Positions 10,748-22,328 of a DNA stretch of 51,948 nucleotides are shown one piece after another (the stretch's first letter is position 1; each line of letters opens with the position of its first letter). This stretch comes from Planoprotostelium fungivorum (Eukaryota > Evosea > Variosea > Cavosteliida > Cavosteliaceae). Location of the stretch: assembly GCA_003024175.1 (NCBI GenBank), contig MDYQ01000198.1, positions 1-51,948 on the forward strand, in the 5' to 3' direction. Under the pieces are notes generated by a model. The model had not been told where the DNA came from. It made no database searches and saw nothing but the letters and a program-made list of their open reading frames with translations. Both the position numbers and the translations under genes were made by a program.

Positions 10748-13131
10748 ATGCAACAACATTGGGGGAAACGAAACATAGAGACACTCGAGGAGCTAGGTAG
10801 GAGGACCACACGCTTCAACCCTCCATGTCACACTAAACCCTCGCCCCATTGACAATTCACATCACAAATGATGCGACATATCTGATATGTGAAACAGAGT
10901 GTCGTCTCTATTTAACTTCCGCCCTGGAACGCTGCACTTCAACTGTTGTCAGAGAACAGCTGCAGGGCATTTCCATCTTGTACGACATCTTCTCGAGACC
11001 AAGTGAGCCGCTCATCATTTGCACCTCTATGTCAGGGGTTCACAAAGGAAGAAACTAACACGAACACAGTCGACAAGAGCGTGCATTCGAGGGTTCTGCG
11101 AGAGATAGGGGGTTTAGCCGTCCTCATTTCCCTCCTCGGTTCTCAAGAAGTCCATGGAAAAATCAAAATGAAAGTGCTGTACACCCTCTGGAACTTATCC
11201 GCCTTGTGTGAGTATGATTGATATCATCATTACGCCATGTGATTCGGTGTTAATCTTCTTGCAGCGGATAACAAAGTGATATTATACGAAGAGGGGGTGG
11301 CAGAGGTGAGGCGAAGAGACATGATTAAGGAGTGATCCGATGCAGGTTCTATTGAAACTGGAGATACCAACGGAGGGAGACCACATCCTAGTCGGTGTGA
11401 TAGCCATCATGCAGAACATATCGGAATACAAATTCGGTAGAGGCAAGAGAATACATCAATGACATCTCGTTATCATCGAATGAGATCAGACACCATCACC
11501 ATAGAGGACTGAAAGGAGAGCAGGAGAGCGCAACCCAAACCAAGTTCACCTGTACCAGTGTGGAGTGTTCAATTATGTGGCGGAACGCATGACACACAAG
11601 GATATCTGGGTCAGATTTCTATCCTGTATGGCTGTCGCCAACCTGGCCAACAATCATTTGGTTCGAAAGATGATCTCTGCCGACGGTTGTGAAAGCGTTT
11701 TGCAACAGGTAACTCATCTTCTCATCACACCATCACATCGATCACATAGACATTCATCGTCTTATCACATAATACGACATCGTTATGATATGTACACCAT
11801 CATGATGAAAGCTGATGAGAACACAGTTGACGGACTTTGTGATGGAGTACAAGAGGGCAGAGAAAGCGGAGACGGAGCTATTCAAGGGATGGCTGTCTCT
11901 GGAGCCCCACATTCCCCTCTTATGCTCTAACGATGAACCCATACTCATATGGTCTTTGTTCTGCGTATGCGAATTCGCTAAGCTGGCCACGACACAAGAT
12001 GCTTCTCTGGAACATTCTTCTCTGTCGCAGATCTGGCATGATCTTGGACTCAACCAAGGTGAATTTCGTTGATCTCTCCAACTCTATGTCTCTTCATCTC
12101 TATGTCTATTCATCTTTATGTCTCTTCATCTGTAGAATCACAATAACAAATATCTCACACGACGCTGCAGGTGTTGCACCGATCCGAAAACTCTCGAAAT
12201 CAAAGAATCAAACGATCTCCCACATGGCCAACAGTCTCATCAACCTCTTGGACATCAAAGGTGAGAAGAGAGAACATGAGAGAGGCTCACACGATAACAG
12301 AGGAAGTGGACATGATGACAGAGACTGTCTCTTCCGTGGGATCTGACTTTTATGCGGGGCTGATGGGTGGAGCCTACACGGACATCTCGTTCAACTGCAA
12401 CGGTTCGGTACTCCACGCACATCGAATCGTCCTCGCCTCCAGATGCCCCGCACTGGCAGCCATGTTCAGCAACGGTCTCGCTGAATCCTCCATGAAGACC
12501 ATTCCCATACACTTTTCGAAACAGGTGACTTCGATGTCACTGGAGCGTAACTGACGAGGGTAGGTCTTTGCGACTTTCATCCAATTCCTGTACACTGCGG
12601 ATGCGCCTGACATCGATCCTCCCACCGCTCTGGAGCTGCTCGATTGTGCGGACATGTTCAACTGTGCTGATCTCAAGCTGCACGTGGAAGATTTTCTGTG
12701 GAATTTCATCGAGCCTTCGAACGTATGCATGGTGAGTCATCGATCAAGAAGGAGAGCTGAGGTCATTTCAGATCTTCTTGGCAGCTCTGACACATCACTG
12801 CGCTCGATTGGAGGAGATGTGTGTCAAATTCATCTTGAGAAACTTTCGTAAATTGCAGAACACGGAGGAGTACCGATCTCTGGATATCTCCACCCGCAAC
12901 AAGCTCACTCAGATGTGGGAGGACACACAGCCACAACACAGAGTATGTATCACTTCTCACTCGATCTCTGACGACGGACAGCCCTCATCACATCTCCACT
13001 TGTCTTTCACACCCAACATGAACCAACCCCAGCCGATGGTGGAAGAAGAGAGGAATGATTATCACGCGATAGTGACTGCATATAACCCTGTACATTCTAT
13101 GGTCGGCATCACTGCTGCTCCTGTTGGATAA
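10748..13131 (+). CDS. Armadillo-repeat / BTB-BACK protein
   Basis: The N-terminal half is a helical repeat region of armadillo type: GGLAVLISLLGSQEVHGKIK, MKVLYTLWNLSAL, VGVIAIMQNISEYKFG, RFLSCMAVANLANNHLV. The C-terminal half starts a BTB/POZ fold near 12350: YTDISFNCNGSVLHAHRIVL, ASRCPALAAMFSNGL, FIQFLYTADAP, ALELLDCADMFNCADLKLHV. BACK-like helices (FLAALTHHCARLEEMCVKFI) and a short disordered tail follow. ARM-BTB proteins in plants and amoebae act as adaptors, often substrate receptors for cullin-3 ubiquitin ligases; that role here is inferred from architecture. About ten introns of 40-110 nt are present. The first exon ends LEEL and joins ECRLYLT after a roughly 100-nt intron. The gene is convergent with the next one: the stops are only 24 bp apart. 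Confidence 0.85.
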
Positions 13132-13135
13132 TAAA
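13130..13135 (+). promoter_or_regulatory. AATAAA signal overlapping the stop of the ARM-BTB gene
   Basis: The TAA stop at 13129-13131 provides the first two bases of the hexamer. The transcript end therefore probably extends into the 3' end of the convergent gene. Confidence 0.5.
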
Positions 13136-13154
13136 AACGCATCGTGACCTTCTC

Positions 13155-13160
13155 TTTATT
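13155..13160 (-). promoter_or_regulatory. AATAAA signal overlapping the stop of the WH2 gene
   Basis: On the minus strand the hexamer contains the TAA stop at 13156-13158. Together with the signal at 13130 it makes a tight convergent terminator pair. Confidence 0.5.
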
Positions 13161-15872
13161 CCAGTTTCTCCACTCGGCCCTGCGCCCTCCCCTGCATGAA
13201 TCCGTTCCTCTTCTTCAGGTTGTCCAATATCTTCTTCGCCTCCGTCTCCATCCCGTAGGATCTCTCCTTCGTCACCACTGGCTTCCTCTCCCTGTTCCAC
13301 TTCATCACTCATCCCTCTCATCTCCCACTCACACTTTACGCAGATGTCTTCCTCCCGCCTTCAACTCGGCCTGCAGTCTCGAGGCGAGGCTCTCCACCGG
13401 TGCGGCAGGTTGGTTCGTCGGGGGAACTGCCAACTTCTTGGCACCTGAGGAGGGCATTGGGGGTGGTGGTGGGGGTGCAGGTGCGGCGGGTATGGAGACC
13501 ACCATGGCCTCCTCCTCTTCCTCCTCTTCCTGCTACACGTGAATATCTTTCTATTGGATCAGTACGTACCACTGGAGTGTAGCCAGGGAGGGACATCTCC
13601 ACATCAGCAATCTTCTTCATCACGATGAATCTGAGAAGATTCAGTCGTTGTAGATGAATGAGGTGTTCGTTGTAGATGGATGAGAGGGTACCTTCCGAAT
13701 TGAGCAATGTCTTCTCTCTCTTTGGTACGGAGGAAACGGAAGAATGGATCACGGTTGGTGGTGGAGAGGGAAGCGATACGAGTGGCCAGATCGGACACAC
13801 GCTCAATCTGTGAGATGGCCCTGTCAAACACTCCATCTACTAGCGTGGAACACAGATCTGAAATCTGAGCCGCGCGTCTGCTCTGGAGAGATTCCCACAG
13901 ATGATCGTAGAAGGAGGTACGTAACCATCCAGAGATCATCTCTGTATCTACAACGCGTCACTTTTAGATCTCCACGAAATCTCACCTTTGACGGGATCGT
14001 TTCCGGTGGGGAAGGTCTTGGCGTGGATCTGCACCTGAATCGTGCGGATGCGAATTCCCAATCCCAGATCAGCGAGATAACTCTGATCTCCCAGTGTCTT
14101 TCCCTCGTATCTCAATTCATAGTAGTGAGCCTGCCTCTTCACGTTCACCTTCTCTCTTCAGTCTCTCCATCACTTTGTACATCCATCGTTGTAGATGTTC
14201 TCATTGTCGTGTATAGATGTGACTCACCTTGGCACAGACGTGGTTGATGAGCATGTGCACTGGCATGTATGCATCCACTCGTATCACCTTCTTAGACAAT
14301 CCAGCCCACTCTTCAGGAGGTAACAACACCTCCACGTTGAACATACCCGTTCCAGGATTACCTTCCATTCCGTCATTCATATCTCATTCTATCTATTCGA
14401 TTCACTCACCCTTCAATTCTAGTTTGAGCTGCCACGATTCGAAAATAGAACCCAGGCCGTAAGAGGCGAGAGGCTCGTTCTCTGAGATGCCTCTCCCTCC
14501 CAGGGTGGCCAGACTATATTTAGACGAATCACTCAAGTTCATCTTCTCACACAGGAACCTGAGTACCTACAACATCAGTCGACATCTCTATGACATTTCA
14601 CCTGTGTGCACTTGTGGTTCTTGTCGATGTTGAACGATTTGTAGTGCAGACCCTTGAATTCAGGGGAATCGGGTAGAATGAACTCTACGATGTGCATGTT
14701 GCCTGTGCCCATGGCTCTCACCAGATTGTTCTGCTTCACGATCACCTGTTCTCTCCTTCAGTCTGCTGCAGAGATGTCGTACGATGTCTGTTGTGTAGAG
14801 ATATCTGGTGTGTAGAGATATATGATGTGGATATGTACACACCTGTAGATCAGGTTGACCGTTCCAAATGTCCTGTGATAAATATCAATAAAAGTGAATA
14901 AAATGAGAATCATGAAGAGACGAAGATAGATGAAAATCGATGAAATACCGTTTCAGAGAAACCAGCCATGGCCAATTGCTCCAGAACGGGACCCAGTCTC
15001 AATTTCTACACCGTTCAGTTCCGTCTACAATCTGCCACTCACATTAGAGAATGGACTGTCTTGCACGGCTTCCGATCCCATGATAGTGTATTTCGTGATG
15101 GCAAATACGCTCTGACCCTTACTGATCTACAACGAGTCATTCTCTCCCCCTCTTCCTCTCCCCACCTCCGTTCGCATTCTGTCCCTGCCTCGTTGTAGAT
15201 AGTCGATGATGATCATCATTCCCTTCGTCTTCCCTGCTGACAGATAATTCGCATTGCTGCTGCGTCCCACTAAGAGGAATAAACCTGCCATAGAAGAGTC
15301 CATCGCCACTTCCTGATTTGACGTCAGCGTTGTAGATGAACACTTGTGATGTCACCTTGATATCGGTGTACAACATCTGTGTGAGGACAGCCAGTGGATC
15401 GATCTGCAACAAGAACACCTGCCAGAGTCATCTTTCTGCGAATGCGAATGGATGCGACACCTGTCGTTTGGTGAACACCAAGTAGACGAACACGGTGACG
15501 TTTCTCTTTGGCTTAGCCACAATCTCCTGCAGGAGGGTAACAAAGTTGACCACGTCATCGTTCTGGATCTTCTTCTTCTTTCTCAGCCACTTGGTCAACA
15601 TCACACTCAATCTCAATCGTGACGTGTTGACCTGTTACAAGTCAGCTGTGACATCGCGTGAGACATCTCACTTGTTTTCCCATGGGATCTTGTGGGTACT
15701 CGTTAAGGTGAGCTACGGCAGATCTCTCCTTCTTTGCCAAGGCAACTGCGGCAGCAGTAGATGTACCTTGAGGAGCATTGTGGATGACGGGGGAGGAGAT
15801 GCTCATCTCTTGGATGGATGCTCTCGGTGTCAAACTGCCACTCAGCTTCTCTCTCAGTGTGGCGAAACCCAT
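13156..15872 (-). CDS. Protein with ubiquitin-like modules, proline-rich segment and C-terminal WH2
   Basis: The minus-strand gene starts MGFATLREKLSGSLTPRASI. Visible parts in order: a Ser/Ala-rich start; a helical segment (LRLSVMLTKWLRKKKKIQND, then LLQEIVAKPKRNVTVFVYLV); a beta-rich region (VTSQVFIYNADVKSGSGDGL); two segments with the spacing of ubiquitin-like or FERM-F0/F1-like folds (VLRFLCEKMNLSDSSKYSLA and YELRYEGKTLGDQSYLADLG); a helical bundle (LVDGVFDRAISQIERVSDL); an acidic run; polyproline (PAAPAPPPPPPMP); and a WH2-like motif (SLASRLQAELKAGGRHLRKV) that would bind G-actin. It ends GRAQGRVEKLE. An actin-regulatory role is inferred from the WH2 and polyproline alone; the ubiquitin-like calls are pattern-based. 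At least six introns hold the ATCTACAACG motif, in either orientation. Confidence 0.65.
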
Positions 15873-15973
15873 GGTGATTCTACGTGATTTCCTGTCTCCA
15901 TCAGCACCTGTACCGTGATACCATGCATATAGAATAGAATAGAATGACGTCATTGTCGATAGTGTTGATGTTC

Positions 15974-18900
15974 TCACTGTTCGGGGGCGGAGAAAGATGC
16001 AGTTCTGGCGATGGTGATAGGTGGAGCGTTCAGATTATTACCAGAGCTAGTACTTGTCCCGTTGTAGTTGTCCACGATGGGTGGCAATTGCATCGTGGTC
16101 ACCACCGGAGCAGATGAGCTCGCAGATATGTTCGCATTCGCACTGTGTGGCGGAGTGGAGGGAGGGGAGTCGGTCTTGAGACTGGGAGATGATGACACGG
16201 GTGTGACAGCCGTCTTGACCATGGAAGGTACGCTGGTGATGGCAGTTTTCACTGAATTTCCGAAGCTGCTCATCAGATTGGCCGACGAAGAGAGAGGATT
16301 GGTCTTGGGAACCTCTGGGGTGGCAGGTGTCGGTTGTGAATCTCTTATTCTCGACACGTCAGTCTCCCAGGTGGACAAGTGAGGGCGTAAGGATTGCAGA
16401 TTGGCGATGATGTACCCCGTCAGATTCTTGGCATCTTCGGTATCGCTGATGACAGTGGGTGAATTGATGTCAGCGCAGTACAAGTTGGGACCCTGTTTGT
16501 CCATCAGAATTTCTATCATGTTGATGTCCTGTGTGATAGAGGAAGGATGATGGGATAGAGGGAGACTGACCCATACTACACCGAGGTTGTTGGAATTCAT
16601 GAGATTGATTTCACTCTTCTGATTGATGGCATCCAATAGTTGGAGTAGTCTCAGTAAGATGCTCCTCTTCTCCGTAGATACCTTCTCGATGTGTCCTGCC
16701 AACACCTTGCAGATGTTTTCTACCTGAATTGTATCAACATCATGATGATCGATGTGATCTGATACGATGTGATGATGTTGATGATGTTGATGTTGATGTG
16801 AGATCCCACCGTATCCTCCACTTTGGTGGCTTTGTTCATATCCATCCAGACATTCGGTGGGATGAGAGTGTCCTCTTGGTCTCTTATGTACAATTTCAAC
16901 GCAGATGCCAGCAACAACACGTCTTCACTCTCCATATCCATTCCCTCTGTCACCTGTCACCCTTCCGATCCATCTCAGAGACATCACCTGCCCTGAATTT
17001 CTCCCAGAATGATCTGAGAGCCATGGCTCCCACGGATAAACGGAAGATTCCCTCCTTCTCCAATCCCCTCCTCTCGATCTCCCTGACCAGTCTCTCCACC
17101 TTGTACAACTCCAACTTGACTCGATCTAGACCTGATGAGGGTAACACTCTCGTGGCCAGGAGAGTATCTGCTGAGGGTCTGCTGCTCAGCAGTCCACTCA
17201 GACGGTTGCCCATGGCGACGATCATCCTGCTACTGCTCTTCTTCACCTCGCTGTTGGGTTCTTCCTGTACGAGCGTCACGATGGCTCGTTGTAGACGGAG
17301 GACTCACCTTCGGTTTGGGGCCGACGCTCTTTCGGTTACCGAGGAAAGCGTTGAGTTTGTTGCTTCTCCTCTTGAAACTGGTCTCCTGCAGATTCAAAGA
17401 AGAGAGAAGGTTCGCTTCTCCACTGATCAATGGTGCAGATGATCCTTGTGCTCGCATGTAATCGATCGTTGTCTGAACATCCATCAGACCCTCAATCATT
17501 CTCTACATTTCATTTTCGTGTAACGTCTCACCCCAAAGTGAGGAATGAAAGCTTGCAGAGACTTCCAGTGGTTGATCAAGAAAGACAACAGATCCACTGA
17601 CTCTTGCATGTCGTTCTTTTCAGCGTCAGACATTATTACGTGTTGGGGAGTCAAGTGGAACGCACCTTGATACCCGAACTATCTTCTTGATCGTATCGGA
17701 ATAAATTGGGTGCCCACACTACCGCAATTCCATCCGCTCCGAAATTCTGTGACTGATCGCCCACCTGTTTTCGTCAATCTACAACGCGTACGATGTCACG
17801 TGAGATGAAGTACCTGTCTGAGAAGGTTGAGGAGATAGATGAATATGGTTCTGTCGTCATCGGACATCAATTCGAAAGCGGAAGCAGTTCTTCTGTATGC
17901 TTCCTCGTCTGATTCGATCTCTGTCTTACATCAATCTACATCATCCACCGAAGGGTCCATTCACCCAGAGCAGAGGAGAATAACTTTCTCTGTTCTCTCT
18001 TCACGATGGGTTCGTCTTGATCTCTGAAATATCTCTTGAGGCAGGCGGCAATGATGTGTATGTCTGTGTTCTCCAGATCGTATCGATCTACTCTCGTCGG
18101 TTGGAATTCATCTACAACGAGACCCACTCTGTAGATAATTCTCCCAGAAAAGTGTCGTCTCTGCCCCCGTGGGAGACACCCGAAATAGATCTATTTGAAT
18201 CAATCTACAACGAGACAGAACGACTCACTGTCCGTCGGCTTGACCCTCTTCTCCAAGCTATAGATCAACTGTCCCGCCTTCACCGGTGACATCGTTAGAC
18301 CCGTTCCCTTGTTCTGCTGGGACACTTCCTCCATCACTGGAGGTGGTTGCATCTCCTACTCCCATCACCCTCCATCTCATCTGTTCTCTCACCTTGTTTG
18401 CAGCCAGTGCAAAATTCACGGTGGATCTTCTCTTCCTACGATCATCGTTGAGAGAGGGACTGTTCAGTGGACTCTTCGTGGGCTCTACGATGACCATGGG
18501 AACTGTACGTGTCAATGTGGATCGTCGTGTGACAGTCACTCTTCTCCTTGACTACGCTGGATTCTGAACTGCTCTGCTTGACGGGTTGGTGTCTCAAGGT
18601 GGATACACTGTCCCTTCTGATCCGATGGTGTGACATCTGATCGACGTGAGTGACATCTCCCTTCTCCATCATCTCGTGGAGAATCTACCCTCCGATGAGA
18701 TGGATGATCACCTTCTTCATGAACGGCAGAATGACTTGATAAGAAGGGATGTGTCCTGATATATCGTGGATGTGAGTGATCATATAAGAGACCAATTCCT
18801 TCGATTGTGTGGTGTCGTGCAGGATGTTGCTGGGATTCGTACGGATGAGATTGGGTCCCCACACGACGCCCAAGTTATCGGCGCTCATTCTCGTCTTTGG

Positions 18901-19922
18901 TGAATTGGAGATCAATCGTAATGTCTGTGCACTGTTCAATCGATGCCATCGAAATAGATTCCTTATTTCTCATGACGTATGCCTTGATGACGATCGTCGG
19001 ATGAAGAGAAGAACTGACCTCGAACAGATAGAGGAATACACCCCTGGGGATCTCTGGTAGGATCTCTATGGTACTTCCCATCTCTTTGAAATCATCCTTC
19101 TCTGGTCTCTTTCACTCGTTGATTCATCGAGAGAGGTTCTCACCCATGCCTTGCAGGAGTTTATCAAAGTTGATAGACGATAGAATGGGTTGTTCTTGTT
19201 CTCTGATGTACATCTTCAACGAGGCGGCCACGATGAATGGGTCCGCTTTGTCAAAGTTGGCCCTCCCTGATTCGATCAGCTCGATCACCAATGAGAGTCT
19301 CACCGCTAACGAAGGTGCTCCACCACTCTCTCTGCTCCACGGCGGAAGGAGAGATACGGAAGACACCTGTGATGGTCAGTTGGAATGCAGATGATGTTCA
19401 TCGGATCACCCTCTTCAGCTGGGCCCTTGTTTTCTAATACGCCGATCAACAGTGCAGCTCTCGTCGCAGTGAGAGGTAATTTCTCTTGACCTAGAATGGT
19501 GGTTGGTGTCATTCGTTATGCAATGCAATTAGAAAGTAGAAGTGACGACAAAAGTTCCATAAGCTCTATCGAAATGCGTTGTATACCTGTGGAGGGCAAG
19601 ATACCGCGAGTGACCAGATCCGCGGCGCATGGACGATTTGTAATCAAGTTGCTCAGCATCGACGCACCGTAATCGAATATATTGTATCGTCGCTCTGTCG
19701 TCTGCTTCCTCTCCACTTCGTTCATGTCCTAACACAAGTTAAATGATGGCCCGACCATCTATTTTCATTCTATATGATTATGATATCGTATAGAACAGAC
19801 GTCTGATGATCACGACTGAAAGGAGTGGTTCATCACAAAGGGAATGATGCATGGAAGATCAATTATCTACGATACGAGTATATATGACTCACGGGAAGGT
19901 CAACGACTGTAGCTCGCCTCAT
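15974..19922 (-). CDS. Triple RhoGAP-domain protein
   Basis: Three RhoGAP domains lie in one minus-strand gene. Domain 1 (about 18680-19720): arginine-finger loop EGVFRISPSAVEQREWW, DPFIVAASLKMYIREQEQPI and MSADNLGVVWGPNLIR. Domain 2 (about 17560-18240): DLFRVSPTGAE, IHIIAACLKRYFRDQDEPIV and GIAVVWAPNLFRYDQ. Domain 3 (about 16400-17160): GIFRLSVGAMALRSFWEKF, VLLLASALKLYIRDQEDTLI and LMNSNNLGVVW. All three keep the finger Arg, so all may be active. RhoGAPs switch off Rho/Rac/Cdc42 GTPases. Domains 1 and 3 are preceded by a shared segment (SNLITNRPCAADLVTRGILP and SGLLSSRPSADTLLATRVLP), which points to internal duplication. A Ser/Pro/Thr-rich tail of about 150 residues ends in SAPEQ. The N-terminus is MRRATVVDLP. 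The stop lies about 100 bp upstream of the next gene's start. Confidence 0.88.
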
Positions 19923-20221
19923 TTCCTTCTCCTGCAAACGTCCCACCACACCCGATGATGGCAGTGGCCTTGATTACCAGTTGTAGTCAGTCACCGAATA
20001 TCCCAATTTCGAACCACTTTACCATCTTTTCCTCCATCACAACCACCCGATTCGATTCATGTTGCTGCTCTGTTACACCATCAAGCTACTGTCACAGGGT
20101 ACCAATGGACGGCTGTCCTCTGTGACGACACATTATCTACAATGCGGCGGTTTGTTTTGGAGTTGAAGAAAAAAAGGGGAGCTGTCAACCAACGTTGTCT
20201 CATTCATCAAAAGGGAACAAC

Positions 20222-21504
20222 ATGGTGAACATCCTTCAGGAGTTTCGTGCGGCCGAAGCACGCTGCCCCGAGCCATGGTCCGATAATAAGGTCGTTGTCT
20301 ACCCATCGACGACGATCGTGTGTTCTATCTTGGCGATAATCTGTCTACTGTTCGCTCTGATAATAGGAATCCGTTACAATACTGTTCGCGTCTTCAACAG
20401 AAGGGTAAGTTTCGTAGACCATCTATTCTCAAAATCTGATATAATTCATTAGTTCTATACACGCAACACGACCATCAATGGACTTTGGATCTTTTCTTAC
20501 TTTTTGGCCGGTGTGAGGTGAAGACGAGTGAAATGTGAAGAATCACATCGATTGAAAGTCAATAGTGCATCACTATTGACGGTCCACCATGCATTGAGAG
20601 AAGAGACGGTCAAGACCTACGAGGAGGTCTACTTTCTCATCTATTACATTATCACTGGCATTCAAGCCGCGTCATTGGCAGCCAGCATCAACATGCAGAG
20701 AAAATTCAAGAATGCCGCTCCTGCTTCTGCACAGACCACTTCTCCCACCGAACCACTCATCCCAAGGTGATGTCGTTTTGGCGGGAAACCTCATCTCAAG
20801 GTTCTCAGTGGTTCACCACGACCCTCAACGGGCAACAAGTTCGGCATCTCCGACTTGATCATCATCCTCTTCCTCATCGTGTACCTCGTCATCTTCTTGG
20901 TCTACACTCTGTGAGCTCTCTTCTCCATCACCTCCACATCGCTCTTCTCATCTTCTCCTCATCACCTTCGTCATCGATTTACGTCTGAAGAAGAAAACAG
21001 AGTGGATGGAAGGAACATGTACATTGCATTCACCGTGGTCTATGCGGTACAGAGGAGTCTGGTTCCTCTCTTCATCCTCCTCCTGATCCTTACACCCAGC
21101 TCACAAGAGAGAACCATCAGCATCAAATCGAAGGCTTTCATCGGTGTAGCTGCTCTCTTCCACTTGCCCCTCGCCCTGGTGAGTCCACAGACGATTTTAT
21201 TCTATTTTATTGTCACATCACTCTTCACTCGAACGATGGGAGTCTGAGTCATGTTCAGCCCGTTGTAGTTTGGACCTACTTCATCAGGGGAAGCTGCATC
21301 ATTTGGATCGCTAATGGAACGGACTTGATGATCTTACCTTATATCTTGTCTTACCTCTTCCTCTTCCTCTTCATACGATCAGAGTACATCAGAAACATGG
21401 AGCAGTGCATCTGGGACACCGTCACGCAGATCCAGGTGAGGGTTCTCGTTGTAGATGGAGCTGACGCATCGCAGGACAACTTTGACTTTAGAAAGTTTAC
21501 ATAA
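20222..21504 (+). CDS. Multi-pass (about seven-helix) membrane protein, unknown
   Basis: The protein starts MVNILQEFRAAEARCPEPW. Hydrophobic helices in order: IVCSILAIICLLFALIIGI; GLWIFSYFLAGVSASLL; VYFLIYYIITGIQAASLAAS; LIIILFLIVYLVIFLVYTL; YIAFTVVYAVQRSLVPLFIL; AFIGVAALFHLPLALP; and ILSYLFLFLFIR. A cytosolic-type loop after helix 3 is rich in Ala, Thr and Pro. The seven-helix count is compatible with a receptor-like fold, but no GPCR family signature such as DRY or NPxxY was found. Five to six introns are present. The last one, 39 nt long, carries CGTTGTAGAT. The protein ends DNFDFRKFT. The gene is divergent from the RhoGAP gene across a 300-bp spacer. Confidence 0.7.
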
Positions 21505-21685
21505 AGAGCGTCCTTGTATCTGCTGTCTCCATTCTTTCTCCTTCTATCATCGTGTTATGTAGTGGAGTTCCTTCAAATGATATCGAATGGGTAACCTGGT
21601 AACCTTGGATGGGGAAAATCTGGCGTAAGCGGTGCAAACCCCTTTCCATAACAGTGGCACACTAAGAGACCACAAAGGGGGTGGG

Positions 21686-22252
21686 ATGACTGTCTACGCC
21701 TATCACTTCTCAGAGAGCGCTGAACCAGATCCAATTCCATGGTGATGTATCGATTTCATTGAAATACCCACGAGTTGATGTCACCTTGTGGGCTAACATC
21801 GGAACCTGCGTCGGTGTCTGCAGAAGGGGTAGGACTGTTTTCATTTTTCAGGAGGACACCATACGAGCATGCCCAAGCCATTGCTAACCATACGCGATCT
21901 CATCGAAGAGCACAAAACACGCACAAGCCACATAGAGAAGAGAATCTTCTTTTACAAGGTAGATAACACCGGTCGCATAACTATCGACAAGACAAAGACC
22001 CACACTCTCAGCTTCAATCGTCCACTGAGATAACTAATAAATGAACTCTTCTCTGAAAAGAAATTCGAACAGCTACTGTATGCTAGCTCTCTCTTTCGAC
22101 CTGATGGCGATGTGATGGTCTTCGGAATTCGTATTCCAAATGGTTCCAGAACCCAAGTGGTGCTCCCACAGTCGGTTGACGACATCCCCAATACACCGTG
22201 TGAGATCTACAGATTCTCGGATCTATGTCCCCGCAAGCCCAAAGTGTTCTGA
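21686..22252 (+). CDS. Small hypothetical protein, exon model uncertain
   Basis: Three coding-looking pieces lie in order: MTVYAYHFSESAEPDPIP (from 21686), PKPLLTIRDLIEEHKTRTSH (from about 21871), and FEQLLYASSLFRPDGDVMVF with a tail ending DLCPRKPKVF and TGA at 22250-22252. The pieces have protein-like composition, but I could not find a set of GT-AG introns that joins all of them in frame. The last junction (about 22010-22055) has no good donor. Either splicing is unusual, the sequence has an error, or the gene is decaying. No homologous family is recognised. Confidence 0.4.
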
Positions 22253-22328
22253 CTACAAACTACAAAGCACCTCCGTGTAGAAATAATGAAACGGCAGCAC
22301 AGTTGCATTTATCATCCAATGCGTGATA

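Noticed and set aside
17899-17945. CAATCTACATCATCC and other loose variants of the dispersed motif
   Set aside because: They differ at two or more positions from ATCTACAACG, so they were not counted.
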